A stretch of DNA of 64,000 bases from Stomoxys calcitrans. Lineage: Eukaryota > Arthropoda > Insecta > Diptera > Muscidae. Positions 1 to 11,682 of this stretch are shown here, piece after piece (position 1 is the stretch's first letter; each line of letters starts with the position of its first letter). The stretch spans positions 66,161,083 to 66,225,082 of the forward strand of contig NC_081552.1 in the NCBI RefSeq assembly GCF_963082655.1. The letters are read 5' to 3'. A program made the position numbers and the translations under genes. The notes beneath the pieces were generated by a model. That model was given only the letters and a program-made list of their open reading frames with translations. It ran no database searches and had not been told where the DNA came from.

Positions 1-2230
1 ATAAGATGGGGGGTATACTAATTTCGTCATTCTGTTTGTAACTACTCGAAATATTCGTCTGAGACCCCATAAAGTATATATATTCTTGATCGTAGCGACA
101 TTTTATGTCGATCTAGCCATGTCCGTCCGTCTGTCCGTCCGTCCGTCCGTCCGTCCGTCCGTCCGTCCGTCCGTCCGTCCGTCCGTCCGTCCGTCCGTCC
201 GTCCGTCCGTCTGTCTGTCGAAAGCACGCTAACTTCCGAAGGAGTAAAGCTAGCCGCTTGAAATTTTGCACAAATACTTCTTATTAGTGTAGGTCGGTTG
301 GTATTGTAAATGGGCCATATCGGTCCATGTTTTGATATAGCTGCCATATAAACCGATCTTGGGTCTTGACTTCTTGAGCCTCTAGAGTGCGCATTTCTTA
401 TCCGATTGGGATGAAATTTTGCACGACGTGTTTTGTTATGATATGCAACAACTGTGCCAAGTATGGTTCAAATCGGTCCATAACCTGATATAGCTGCCAT
501 ATAAACCGATCTTGGGTCTTGACTTCTTGAGCCTCTAGAGTGCGCATTTCTTATCCGATTGGGATGAAATTTCGCACGACGTGTTTTGTTATGATACCCA
601 ACAAGTGTGCCAAGTATGGTTTAAATCGGTCCATAACCTGATATAGCTGCCATATAAACCGATCTTGGGTCTTGACTTCTTGAGCCTCTAGAGGGCACAG
701 TTCTTATCGAATTTAAATGAATTTGTGCACAAAGTATTTGGTTATGATATCCAACAAATGTACCAAGTATGGTTGAAATCGGTCCATAACCTGATATAGC
801 TGTCATATATATATATTCTTGATCGTCGCGACATTTTATGTCGATCTAGCCATGTCCGTCCGTCTGTCCGTCCGTCCGTCCGTCTGTCCGTCCGTCCGTC
901 CGTCCGTCTGTCTGTCGAAAGCACGCTAACTTCCGAAGGAGTAAAGCTAGCCGCTTGAAATTTTGCACAAATACTTCTTATTAGTGTAGGTCGGTTGGTA
1001 TTGTAAATGGGCCATATCGGTCCATGTTTTGATATAGCTGCAATATAAACCGATCTTGGGTCTTGACTTCTTGAGCCTCTAGAGTGCGCATTTCTTATCC
1101 GATTGGGATGAAATTTTGCACGACGTGTTTTGTTATGATATGCAACAACTGTGCCAAGTATGGTTCAAATCGGTCCATAACCTGATATAGCTGCCATATA
1201 AACCGATCTTGGGTCTTGACTTCTTGAGCCTCTAGAGTGCGCATTTCTTATCCGATTGGGATGAAATTTTGCACGACGTGTTTTGTTATGATATGCAACA
1301 ACTGTGCCAAGTATGGTTCAAATCGGTCCATAACCTGATATAGCTGCCATATAAACCGATCTTGGGTCTTGATTTCTTGAGCCTCTAGAGTGCGCAATTC
1401 TTACCCGATCAGAATGAAATTTCGCACGACGTGTTTTGTTATGATACCCAACAAGTGTGCCAAGTATGGTTTAAATCGGTCCATAACCTGATATAGCTGC
1501 CATATAAACCGATCTTGGGTCTTGACTTCTTGAGCCTCTAGAGGGCACAGTTCTTATCGAATTTAAATGAATTTGTGCACAAAGTATTTGGTTATGATAT
1601 CCAACAAATGTACCAAGTATGGTTGAAATCGGTCCATAACCTGATATAGCTGTCATATAAACAGATCTGGGGATTTGACTTCTTGAGCTTCTAGAGGGCG
1701 CAATTCCTATCCGATTTGGCTGAAATTTTGCATGACGTATTTTATTTTTACTTTCAACAACTGTGTCAAATAAGGTTCAAATCGGTTCATAACCTGATAT
1801 AGCTGCCATATAAACCGATCTGGGATCTTGACTTCTTGACCCCTAGAGGTCGCAATTATTATCCGATATGCCTGAAATTTTGTACGACGGATTCTCTCAT
1901 GACCATCAACAAACGTGTTTATTATGGTCTGAATCGGTCTATAGCCCGATACAGATCCCATATAAATCGTTCTCTCTATTTTACTTCGTGTGCCCCAATG
2001 GGCGCAATTCTTATACGAATTGGCTGAAATTTTACACAGGTCTCCAACATATAATTTAATTGTGGTCCGAACCGGACCATATCTTGATATCGTTTTAATA
2101 GCAGAGCAACTCTTTTCTTATATCCTTTTTTGCCTAAGAAGAGATGCCGGAAAAAGGACTCGACAAATGCGATCCATGGTGGAGGGTATATAAGATTCGG
2201 CCCGGCCGAACTTAGCACGCTTTTACTTGT
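1..2230 (-). mobile_element. Family A HINE, copy 1, with duplicated 3' module
   Basis: Its 5' end lies at the right (reverse complement of ACAAGTAAAAG at 2220-2230, palindrome TTCGGCCCGGCCGAA just inside). Its 3' hairpin lies at the left and is cut by the window edge, which begins at ATAAGATGGGG. Between them are 153-bp tandem units. A second copy of the 3' module (ATATATATTCTTGATCG, then CATGTCCGTCC, then a (GTCY)n tract) sits in the interior at about 810-960, joined to a tandem unit through a shared TATATA run. The element has no protein-coding capacity; open frames through it are by-products of the units. Architecture and 3' sequence match what is known of DINE-1/INE-1 non-autonomous Helitrons; assignment to that class is inferred from memory of the family. 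Confidence 0.8.
121..218. repeat. (GTCY)n microsatellite in HINE 3' module
   Basis: About 24 copies of the tetramer GTCC with GTCT variants at both ends. It is the longest such tract in the left part of the window. The equivalent tract in the duplicated copy (about 4462-4525) is 36 bp shorter although the flanks are nearly identical. (GTCY)n tracts are a known hallmark of mini-me/DINE-1 elements in Diptera. On the minus strand it gives a repetitive TDGR peptide with no biological credibility. Confidence 0.95.
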
Positions 2231-2381
2231 TTTACTTCTTGAGCCCCCAAAGGGCGCAATTCTTATTCGAATTGGCTGACATTTTACACAGGTCTCCAAC
2301 ATATAATTAAATTGTGATCCGTGGCGAACCATATCGTGATATCGCCCTAATAGCAGAGCAAATCTTTTCTTTTATCCTTTT
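2231..2381 (-). mobile_element. Family A fragment flanking copy 1
   Basis: Begins TTTACTTCTTGAGCCCCC and ends at CTTTTATCCTTT. This is the 5' quarter of an older A element, and it matches 6565-6715 in the duplicated copy. It lies between two younger A elements, so it is the middle piece of a host element that was split by insertions. Confidence 0.7.
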
Positions 2382-3044
2382 TATACCCTCCACCATAGGA
2401 TGGGGGGTATACTAATTTCGTCATTCTGTTTGTAACTACTCGAAACATTCGTCTGAGACCCTATAAAAAATATATATTCTTGATCGTCGCGAAATTTTAT
2501 GTCGATCTAGCCATGTCCGTCCGTCTGTCCGTCCGTCCGTCCGTCTGTCTGTCGATAGCACGCAAACTTCCGAAGGAGTAGAGCTAGCCGCTTGAAATTT
2601 TGCACAAATACTTCTTATTAGTGTAGGTCAGTCGGTATTGTAAATGGGCCATATCGGTCCATTTTTTGATATGGCTGCCATATACACCTATCTTGGGTCT
2701 TGAATTATTGAGCCTCTAGAAGGCGCAAATCTTGTCCGATTGGAAAGAAATTTTGCACGACGTGTTTTGTTACGATATCCAACAACTGTGCTAAGTATGG
2801 TTTAAATCGGTCCATAACCTGATATAGCTGCCATATAAACCGATCTTGGGTCTTGACTTCTTGAGCCTCTAGAGTGCGCAATTCTTATCCGATTTGAATG
2901 CAATTTTGCACGACGTGTCTTGTTATGATATCCAACATTTGTGGCAAGTATGGTTTAAATCGGTCCATAACCTGATATAGCTGCCATATAAACCGATCTT
3001 GGGTCTTGACTTCTTGAGCCTCTAGAGTGCGCAATTCTTATCCG
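2382..3044 (-). mobile_element. Family A HINE, 3' half, truncated at duplication border
   Basis: Starts with the 3' terminal TATACCCTCCACCAT, then the hairpin, the (GTCY)n tract at about 2515-2552 and two to three 153-bp units. It matches 6716-7378 and stops abruptly at 3044 (CTTATCCG), where the sequence switches to unrelated CAAAGCTAGATCGACTG. That switch is the right border of the duplicated segment. Confidence 0.75.
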
Positions 3045-3096
3045 CAAAGCTAGATCGACTGTAAATGTCATGGTGGTCAAAAATATATATATATAT
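3045..3096. other. AT-rich spacer
   Basis: Short spacer ending in a run of TA dinucleotides immediately before the mariner terminus. It contains GCTAGATCGACTG, which resembles the reverse-oriented 3' module of a HINE (CTAGATCGACAT). No gene is visible. Confidence 0.5.
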
Positions 3097-3672
3097 AGGG
3101 TGATTTTAAAGAAATATAGGAAAATTAAAAAAAAACACACATAAAATTCAGAATAATGTATGAAATCTTTATTTGATTGAATCGATAACTTGATGTTTGA
3201 AGATTATTTCATGCAAATGTTGACCGTGACTGCGCCTCTATTGGTCCATCAGTTTAGTCCAATTTTGGCACACTCTTTCCGAGATTTGGGCGAATATCTC
3301 CGAATAAATGTTTCAATGTTGTCCTCCAATGAGTCAATTGAAGTGGGCTTGTCTGTATAGACATGCGCCTCATAAAAAATAGTCTAAATGAATTAAATCG
3401 CTCGATCTAGGCGGCCAATTGGCCGGTCCCGAACGTGAAATAATATGTTCACCGAACTCGCCTCTTAATAAGTCCATTGTTACGCGTGCTTTATGGCATG
3501 TGTCAACGTCTTGTTAAAACCACATGTTATGCAAGTCAAGATATAGCATTTTTGACAAAAGAGTTGGATATCATCTCACGACAGCGCTCACCATTCACAG
3601 TTACGTCACGATTCGCATCATCTTTGTCCAATGACACCACCAGCCCATAATCCGCACAAAACTGTGACTTTT
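3097..3672 (-). pseudogene. Degenerate Tc1/mariner transposase, C-terminal half
   Basis: Read on the minus strand from about 3672 down, the translation begins with a DYGLVVSLDKDDANRD stretch, then VTVNGERCREMI. After frame breaks it continues as QDVDTCHKARVTMDLLRG, then GPANWPPRSSDLIHLDYFL, then YEAHVYTDKP. The two segments carry aspartates (QD and SDL) about 36 residues apart, consistent with the second and third catalytic acids of a mariner-like DDE/D transposase. At least three frameshifts or stops break it. The terminus GGGTGATTTTAAAG abuts a TA run at 3096, as expected for a TA-targeting element. The N-terminal half is missing, because a family A element begins at 3673. It is the downstream continuation of the same family whose upstream part is in the MITE at 17322-17918. 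Confidence 0.75.
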
Positions 3673-4329
3673 TATACCCTTCACCATAGGATGGGGAGTA
3701 TACTAATTTCGTCATTCTGTTTGTAACTACTCGAAATATTCGTCTGAGACCCCATAAAGTTTATATATTCTTGATCGTCGTAACATTTTATGTCGATTTT
3801 ATGTCGATCTATAAACCGATCAAATCGGTTTATAACCTGATATAGCTGCCATATTAACCGATCTTGGATCTTGACTTCTTGAGCCTCTAGAGGGCGCAAT
3901 TCTTATCCGATTGAAATGAAATTTTGCACGACGTGTTTCGCTATGACTTCCAACATCTGTGCCAAGTATGGTTCAAATCGGTTCATAACCTGATATAGCT
4001 GCCAAGTAAACCGATCTTGGGTCTTGACTTCTTGAGCCTCTAGATGGCGTAATTCTCAACCGATTGGAATGGAATTTTGCACGACGTGTTTCGTTATTAT
4101 ATCCAACAACTGTGCCAAGTATGGTTCAAATCGGTCCATAACCTGAAATAGCTGCCATACAAACCGATCTGGGATCTTGACTTCTTGAGCCTCTAGAGGT
4201 CGCTATTATAATCCGATTTTCCTGAAATTTTGTACGACGGATCCTCTCATGACCATCAACATACGTGTTTATTATAGTCTAAATCGGTCTATAGCCTGAT
4301 ACAGCTCCAATATAAATCGATCTCTTTAT
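3673..4329 (-). mobile_element. Older family A element, 3' portion (split host)
   Basis: Begins TATACCCTTCACCATAGG with a slightly diverged hairpin and contains about three 153-bp units. The (GTCY)n tract is deleted. It ends at AAATCGATCTCTTTAT. That end joins in sense with 6565 (TTTACTTCTTGAGCC) and then 8212 (TTGCCTAAGAAGG), giving one continuous A element split by two later insertions. Confidence 0.75.
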
Positions 4330-6564
4330 TATACCCTCCACCATAAGATGGGGGGTATACTAATTTCGTCATTCTGTTTGTAACTACTCGAAATATTCGT
4401 CTGAGACCCCATAAAGTATATATATTCTTGATCGTCGCGACATTTTATGTCGATCTAGCCATGTCCGTCCGTCTGTCCGTCCGTCCGTCCGTCCGTCCGT
4501 CCGTCCGTCCGTCCGTCTGTCTGTCGAAAGCACGCTAACTTCCGAAGGAGTAAAGCTAGCCGCTTGAAATTTTGCACAAATACTTCTTATTAGTGTAGGT
4601 CGGTTGGTATTGTAAATGGGCCATATCGGTCCATGTTTTGATATAGCTGCCATATAAACCGATCTTGGGTCTTGACTTCTTGAGCCTCTAGAGTGCGCAT
4701 TTCTTATCCGATTGGGATGAAATTTTGCACGACGTGTTTTGTTATGATATGCAACAACTGTGCCAAGTATGGTTCAAATCGGTCCATAACCTGATATAGC
4801 TGCCATATAAACCGATCTTGGGTCTTGACTTCTTGAGCCTCTAGAGTGCGCATTTCTTATCCGATTGGGATGAAATTTCGCACGACGTGTTTTGTTATGA
4901 TACCCAACAAGTGTGCCAAGTATGGTTTAAATCGGTCCATAACCTGATATAGCTGCCATATAAACCGATCTTGGGTCTTGACTTCTTGAGCCTCTAGAGG
5001 GCACAGTTCTTATCGAATTTAAATGAATTTGTGCACAAAGTATTTGGTTATGATATCCAACAAATGTACCAAGTATGGTTGAAATCGGTCCATAACCTGA
5101 TATAGCTGTCATATATATATATTCTTGATCGTCGCGACATTTTATGTCGATCTAGCCATGTCCGTCCGTCTGTCCGTCCGTCCGTCCGTCTGTCCGTCCG
5201 TCCGTCCGTCCGTCCGTCCGTCCGTCCGTCCGTCCGTCCGTCTGTCTGTCGAAAGCACGCTAACTTCCGAAGGAGTAAAGCTAGCCGCTTGAAATTTTGC
5301 ACAAATACTTCTTATTAGTGTAGGTCGGTTGGTATTGTAAATGGGCCATATCGGTCCATGTTTTGATATAGCTGCCATATAAACCGATCTTGGGTCTTGA
5401 CTTCTTGAGCCTCTAGAGTGCGCATTTCTTATCCGATTGGGATGAAATTTTGCACGACGTGTTTTGTTATGATATGCAACAACTGTGCCAAGTATGGTTC
5501 AAATCGGTCCATAACCTGATATAGCTGCCATATAAACCGATCTTGGGTCTTGACTTCTTGAGCCTCTAGAGTGCGCATTTCTTATCCGATTGGGATGAAA
5601 TTTTGCACGACGTGTTTTGTTATGATATGCAACAACTGTGCCAAGTATGGTTCAAATCGGTCCATAACCTGATATAGCTGCCATATAAACCGATCTTGGG
5701 TCTTGATTTCTTGAGCCTCTAGAGTGCGCAATTCTTACCCGATCAGAATGAAATTTCGCACGACGTGTTTTGTTATGATACCCAACAAGTGTGCCAAGTA
5801 TGGTTTAAATCGGTCCATAACCTGATATAGCTGCCATATAAACCGATCTTGGGTCTTGACTTCTTGAGCCTCTAGAGGGCACAGTTCTTATCGAATTTAA
5901 ATGAATTTGTGCACAAAGTATTTGGTTATGATATCCAACAAATGTACCAAGTATGGTTGAAATCGGTCCATAACCTGATATAGCTGTCATATAAACAGAT
6001 CTGGGGATTTGACTTCTTGAGCTTCTAGAGGGCGCAATTCCTATCCGATTTGGCTGAAATTTTGCATGACGTATTTTATTTTTACTTTCAACAACTGTGT
6101 CAAATAAGGTTCAAATCGGTTCATAACCTGATATAGCTGCCATATAAACCGATCTGGGATCTTGACTTCTTGACCCCTAGAGGTCGCAATTATTATCCGA
6201 TATGCCTGAAATTTTGTACGACGGATTCTCTCATGACCATCAACAAACGTGTTTATTATGGTCTGAATCGGTCTATAGCCCGATACAGATCCCATATAAA
6301 TCGTTCTCTCTATTTTACTTCGTGTGCCCCAATGGGCGCAATTCTTATACGAATTGGCTGAAATTTTACACAGGTCTCCAACATATAATTTAATTGTGGT
6401 CCGAACCGGACCATATCTTGATATCGTTTTAATAGCAGAGCAACTCTTTTCTTATATCCTTTTTTGCCTAAGAAGAGATGCCGGAAAAAGGACTCGACAA
6501 ATGCGATCCATGGTGGAGGGTATATAAGATTCGGCCCGGCCGAACTTAGCACGCTTTTACTTGT
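4330..6564 (-). mobile_element. Family A HINE, copy 2, complete, with duplicated 3' module
   Basis: Both ends are present: the 3' hairpin with TATACCCTCCACCAT at 4330 and the 5' terminus at 6564. Apart from the (GTCY)n tract lengths and rare substitutions (for example A at 1042, where this copy has C) it matches 1-2230. It carries the same internal second 3' module (about 5115-5260), so that rearrangement predates the duplication. It is inserted in the older A element at 4329/6565. Confidence 0.85.
5158..5250. repeat. (GTCY)n microsatellite, internal 3' module
   Basis: Mostly GTCC with interspersed GTCT tetramers. It is 28 bp longer than its counterpart at about 855-917 in the duplicated copy. 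Confidence 0.9.
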
Positions 6565-6715
6565 TTTACTTCTTGAGCCCCCAAAGGGCGCAATTCTTAT
6601 TCGAATTGGCTGACATTTTACACAGGTCTCCAACATATAATTAAATTGTGATCCGTGGCGAACCATATCGTGATATCGCCCTAATAGCAGAGCAAATCTT
6701 TTCTTTTATCCTTTT
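6565..6715 (-). mobile_element. Middle piece of split family A host element
   Basis: Equivalent to 2231-2381. The left edge continues the sequence left at 4329 and the right edge continues at 8212, with complete A elements filling both gaps. Confidence 0.7.
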
Positions 6716-8211
6716 TATACCCTCCACCATAGGATGGGGGGTATACTAATTTCGTCATTCTGTTTGTAACTACTCGAAACATTCGTCTGAGACCCTATAA
6801 AAAATATATATTCTTGATCGTCGCGAAATTTTATGTCGATCTAGCCATGTCCGTCCGTCTGTCCGTCCGTCCGTCCGTCTGTCTGTCGATAGCACGCAAA
6901 CTTCCGAAGGAGTAGAGCTAGCCGCTTGAAATTTTGCACAAATACTTCTTATTAGTGTAGGTCAGTCGGTATTGTAAATGGGCCATATCGGTCCATTTTT
7001 TGATATGGCTGCCATATACACCTATCTTGGGTCTTGAATTATTGAGCCTCTAGAAGGCGCAAATCTTGTCCGATTGGAAAGAAATTTTGCACGACGTGTT
7101 TTGTTACGATATCCAACAACTGTGCTAAGTATGGTTTAAATCGGTCCATAACCTGATATAGCTGCCATATAAACCGATCTTGGGTCTTGACTTCTTGAGC
7201 CTCTAGAGTGCGCAATTCTTATCCGATTTGAATGCAATTTTGCACGACGTGTCTTGTTATGATATCCAACATTTGTGGCAAGTATGGTTTAAATCGGTCC
7301 ATAACCTGATATAGCTGCCATATAAACCGATCTTGGGTCTTGACTTCTTGAGCCTCTAGAGTGCGCAATTCTTATCCGATTTGAATGAAATTTTGCACGA
7401 CGTATTTTGTTATTATATCCAACAATTGTGCTAAGTATGGTTGAAATCGGTTCATAATCTGGTATAGCTGTCATAAAAACCGATCTTGGGTCTTGACTTC
7501 TTGAGCCTCTAGAGGGCGCCATTATCGTCCGATTTATCTAAAATTTTGCACATAGTGTTTTGGTATTACTTTCAACAACTGTGCTAAGTATGATTTAAAT
7601 CGGTTCATAATCTGGTATAGCTGTCATATAAACCGATCTTGGATCTTGACTTCTTGAGCCAAGTGATGGCGCAATTCTCATTCGATTTGGCTAACATTTT
7701 GCACGAGGTGTTTTGTTATGACTTCCAATAACTGTGCTAAGTATGGCGTAAATCGGTTCATAATCTGGTATAGCTGCCATATAAACCGGTCTGGGATCTT
7801 GACTTCTCGAGCCTCTAGAGGGCGCAATCCTCATCCGATTTGGCTGAAATTTTGTACAGGGCCTTCTCTCATGACCTTCACACGTGTATAGTATGGTCTG
7901 AATCGATCAATAGCTTGATACAGCTCCCATATAAACCTATCTCCCGATTTTGCTTCTTGGGCCCTTACAAGGCGCAATTCTTATCCGAATGAAATGAAAT
8001 GTTACACAATGACTTCTACAATGTAAATCAGCATTCAATTATTGTCTGAATCGGACTATAACTTGATATAGCTCCAATAGCATAACAGTTCTTATTCAAT
8101 ATTCTATGTTTGTCTAAAAAAAAGATACCGCGCATAGAACTCGACAAATGCGATCAATGGTGGAGGGTATATAAAATTCGGCCCGGCCGAACTTAGCACG
8201 CTCTTGCTTGT
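6716..8211 (-). mobile_element. Family A HINE, complete, diverged interior
   Basis: The 3' hairpin begins at 6716 and the 5' terminus is at 8211 (reverse complement ACAAGCAAGAGCGTGC). The (GTCY)n tract at about 6850-6887 is short. The interior holds about six 153-bp units, more diverged from each other than in copies 1 and 2. It is inserted in the split host between 6715 and 8212. The first 663 bp are duplicated at 2382-3044. Confidence 0.8.
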
Positions 8212-8314
8212 TTTGCCTAAGAAGGGATGCCGGGAAAAGAACTCGAAAAATGCGATCTATTGTGGAGGGTATATAAGATTCGGCCCGGCCGAACTGAGCA
8301 CGCTTTTATTTGTT
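8212..8314 (-). mobile_element. 5' end of split family A host element
   Basis: Carries TTGCCTAAGAAGGG, then the reverse-complemented TATACCCTCCA block, the palindrome TTCGGCCCGGCCGAA and the 5' terminus near 8314. It completes the element whose other parts are 3673-4329 and 6565-6715. Confidence 0.75.
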
Positions 8315-8394
8315 CTTAATGCATTGGTAGCTCTTGCAATGCTTCTGGTTGATCTTCAATCCAAAATCAACAATTCTGCTTATTTAATTACCAG

Positions 8395-8699
8395 AAATGC
8401 AAATTTTGCCCATGAACGTTCCACTAAAGAATAAGGGCAAACTTCTCACATATCAATGAGTGCAGTCCGATTCAAGTTTAAGCTCAATGATAAGGGGCCG
8501 CCTTTTAATAGCCGAGTCCGAACGGCATGCCGCAGTGCGACACCTCTTTGGGGAGGAGTTTAACATGGCATAGTACCTCTCAAATGTTTCCAGCATTAAG
8601 AGGGGAGAACCACCGTTGAAAATTTTTTTCTCGCCAGGATTCGAACCCAGGTGTTTAGCGTCATAGGAGAACCTGCTAACCTCTGCGCTACGGTGGCCT
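8395..8699 (-). mobile_element. tRNA-derived SINE
   Basis: On the minus strand the head reads GCCACCGTAGCGCAGAGG (from 8697), with a Pol III A box TAGCGCAGAGG at 8680-8690 and a B box GGTTCGAATCC at 8637-8647, about 43 bp apart between box starts as in a tRNA. The tRNA-like head is followed by a roughly 240-bp body containing CGGCATGCCGTTCGGACTCGG and ending near GGGCAAAATTTGC. A body of this kind is familiar from muscoid fly SINEs. It is a retroposed element rather than a functional tRNA gene: the head runs straight into the body, and a full tRNA cloverleaf is not evident. Confidence 0.8.
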
Positions 8700-8805
8700 C
8701 CTGACCATTAAGTACACATTGAGCTAAAAATGAGCTTCGTCGTAAAATGGAAGAAGCGCGCTATTAACTTTCTTAACAAAGCACATATTTTGATTATAAA
8801 ATTTA
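8700..8805. other. Spacer between SINE and family A element
   Basis: About 100 bp of AT-rich sequence without a recognisable repeat or reading frame. Confidence 0.5.
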
Positions 8806-10254
8806 ACAAATAAAAGCGTGCTAAGTTCGGCCGGGCCGAATCTTATATACCCTCCACCATAGAGCGCATTAGTCAGTTCTTTTCCCGGCATCTCTTCTTA
8901 GGCAAAAAATGATATAAGAAAAGATTTGCTCTGCTATTAGAGTGATATCAAGATATGATCCGGTTTAGACCACAATTCAATTATATGTTGGAGACCTGTG
9001 TAAAATGTCAGCCAATTCGAATAAGAATTGCGCGCTTTGGAGGCTCAAGAAGTAAAATAGAGAGATCGATTTATATGGGAGCTGTATCGGGCTATAGACC
9101 GATTCAGACCATAATAAACACGTTTGTTGATGGTCATGAGAGGATCCGTCGTACAAAATTTCAGGCATATCGGATAATAATTGCGACCTCTAGGGGTCAA
9201 GAAGTCAAGATCCCAGATCTGTTTATATGGCAGCTATATCAGGTTATGAACCGATTTGAACCTTATTTGACACAGTTGTTGAAAGTAAGAATAAAATACG
9301 TAATGCAAAATTTCAGCCAAATCGGATAGGAATTGCGCCCTCTAGAAGCTCAAGAAGTCAAATCCCCAGATCTGTTTATATGAGAGCTATATCAGGTTAT
9401 GAACCGATTTGAACCATATTTGACACAGTTCTTGAAAGTAAGAATAAAATACGTCATGCAAAAATTCATTCAAATCGGATAAGAATTGTGCCCTCTAGAG
9501 GCTCAAGAAGTCAAGACCCAAGATCTGTTTATATGACAGCTATATCAGGTTATGAACCGATTTGAACCATATTTGACACAGTTGTTGAAAGTAAGAATAA
9601 AATACGTCATGCAAAAATTCATTCAAATCGGATAAGAATTGTGCCCTCTAGAGGCTCAAGAAGTCAAGACCCAAGATCGGTTTATATGGCAGCTATATCA
9701 GGTTATGGACTGATTTGAACCATACTTGGCACAGTTATTGGATATAATAACAAAACACGTCGTGCAAAATTTCATTTCAATCGGATAAGAATTGCGCACT
9801 CTAGAGGCTCAAGAAGTCAAGACCCAAGATCGGTTTATATGGCAGCTATATCAGATTATAGACCGATTTGAACCATACTTGGCACAATTGTTGGATATCA
9901 TAACAAAACACGTCGTGCAAAATTTCATTCTGATCGGATAAGAATTGCGCACTCTAGAGGCTCAAGAAGTCAAGACCCAAGATCGGTTTATATGGCAGCT
10001 ATATCAAGATATGGACCGATATGGCCCATTTGCAATACCAACCGACCTACACTAATAAGAAGTATTTGTGCAAAATTTCAAGCGGCTAGCTTTACTCCTT
10101 CGGAAGTAAGCGTGCTTTCGACAGACAGACGGACGGACGGACAGACGGACGGACGGACGGACGGACAGACGGACGGACATGGCTAGATCGACATAAAATG
10201 TCGCGACGATCAAGTATATATATACTTTATGGGGTCTCAGACGAATATTTCGAG
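8806..10254 (+). mobile_element. Family A HINE, 3'-truncated
   Basis: The 5' terminus ACAAATAAAAGCGTGCTAAG is at 8806, with the palindrome and TATACCCTCCACCAT downstream. About seven 153-bp units follow, then the (ACGG)n tract at about 10120-10180. It breaks off at GAATATTTCGAGT (10255), about 70 bp short of the terminal hairpin. The first unit region contains two near-identical consecutive copies ending AGATCTGTTTATATGA, suggesting local unit amplification. Confidence 0.85.
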
Positions 10255-10585
10255 TGAATAGTGCGATCGGTATATACGACAGCTCTAAATAATGCCCGAT
10301 CTCAACCATATTCCGTACTGATGTCAAGGTGGTCAACAAAACTGACTATTCCAAATTTCAGGGTAACCGGGAATTAAATGAAATATCTCGTGGCACATTT
10401 TAACTGACTATCTATAGCGGACGTGTAAAAAAGTTACCCAGGTGACACCACGCTGAGCTTTGTGTTCACAAATGAGGTGAAGGAAGACCAAGATAATCCT
10501 GAGCTTTGCCTATTAAAAACCAATTTGATATATGGAAAACAATTAAGGATTTTGTAAGTAGCAAGGAATTCCTAACTACGATTTT
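10255..10585. other. Degenerate HINE units plus non-LTR retrotransposon tail
   Basis: 10255-10500 holds very diverged HINE-like text (GCGATCGGTATATACGACAG, CAAATTTCAGGGTAACC). At about 10528-10578, plus strand, the translation reads IWKTIKDFVSSKEFLT. This closely matches VVWKIIRDFVSSTEFLT in the jockey-type remnant at 30480-30670, so it is the C-terminal tip of the same retroelement family. Confidence 0.5.
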
Positions 10586-11682
10586 TATACCCTCCACCAT
10601 AAGATGGGGGGTATACTAATTTCGTCATTCTGTTTGTAACTACTCGAAATATTCGTCTGAGACCCCATAAAGTATATATATTCTTGATCGTCGCGACATT
10701 TTATGTCGATCTAGCCATGTCCGTCCGTCTGTCCGTCCGTCCGTCCGTCCGTCCGTCCGTCCGTCTGTCTGTCGAAAGCACGCTAACTTCCGAAAGAGTA
10801 AAGCTAGCCGCTTGAAATTTTGCACAAATACTTCTTATTAGTGTAGGTCGGTTGGTATTGTAAATGGGCCATATCGGTCCATGTTTTGATATAGCTGCCA
10901 TATAAACCGATCTTGGGTCTTGACTTCTTGAGCCTCTAGAGTGCGCATTTCTTATCCGATTGGGATGAAATTTTGCACGACGTGTTTTGTTATGATATGC
11001 AACAACTGTGCCAAGTATGGTTCAAATCGGTCCATAACCTGATATAGCTGCCATATAAACCGATCTTGGGTCTTGAATTCTTGAACCTCTAAAGTGCGCA
11101 ATTCTTATCCGATTGGCATGAAATTTTGCACGACGTGTTTTGTTATGATATTCAACAACTGTGCCAAGTATGGTTGAAATCGGTTCATAACCTGATATAG
11201 CTGTCATATAAACAGATCTTGGGTCTTGACTTCTTTAGCCTCTAGAGGTCACAATTCTTATCCGATTGGAATGAAATTTTGCACGACGTGTTTTGTTACG
11301 ATATCCAACAACTGTGCCAAATATGGTTCAAATCGGTTCATAACCTGATATAGCTGCCATATAAACCGATCTGGGATCTTGACTTCTTGAGCCTCTAGAG
11401 GTCGCAATTATTATCTGATTTGCCTGAAATTTTGCAGGACGGATTCTCTCATGACCATTAACATACGTGATTATTATGGTCTGAATCGATTTATAGCCTG
11501 ATATAGCTCCCATATAAATCGATCTCTCTATTTTACTTCTTGAGCCCACAAAGGGCGCAATTCTTATTCGAATTGGCTGACATTTTACACAGGTCTCCAA
11601 CATATAATTTAATTGTGGTCCAAACCGGACCATATCTTAATATCGCTCTAATAGCAGAGCAAATCTTTTCTTATATCCTTTT
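10586..11682 (-). mobile_element. Family A HINE, 5'-truncated
   Basis: The 3' hairpin is at 10586, with a (GTCY)n tract at about 10718-10772 and about five 153-bp units. It ends at TCTTATATCCTTT, where the next A element begins, so the 5' palindrome is missing. Confidence 0.8.

Noticed and set aside
42..347. Open frame rich in TDGR repeats, recurring at many loci
   Set aside because: It is the translation of the (GTCY)n microsatellite and its flanks inside HINEs. The same peptide occurs wherever the repeat does, and its length follows tract length.
1471..1656. Recurrent 61-residue frame ending SGYGPI
   Set aside because: Produced by two 153-bp units in one frame; present in many element copies on both strands. 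No start context or coding signature.
8637..8697. Functional tRNA gene at the A and B boxes
   Set aside because: The tRNA-like part runs directly into a long non-tRNA body, as in a SINE, and a complete cloverleaf is not evident.
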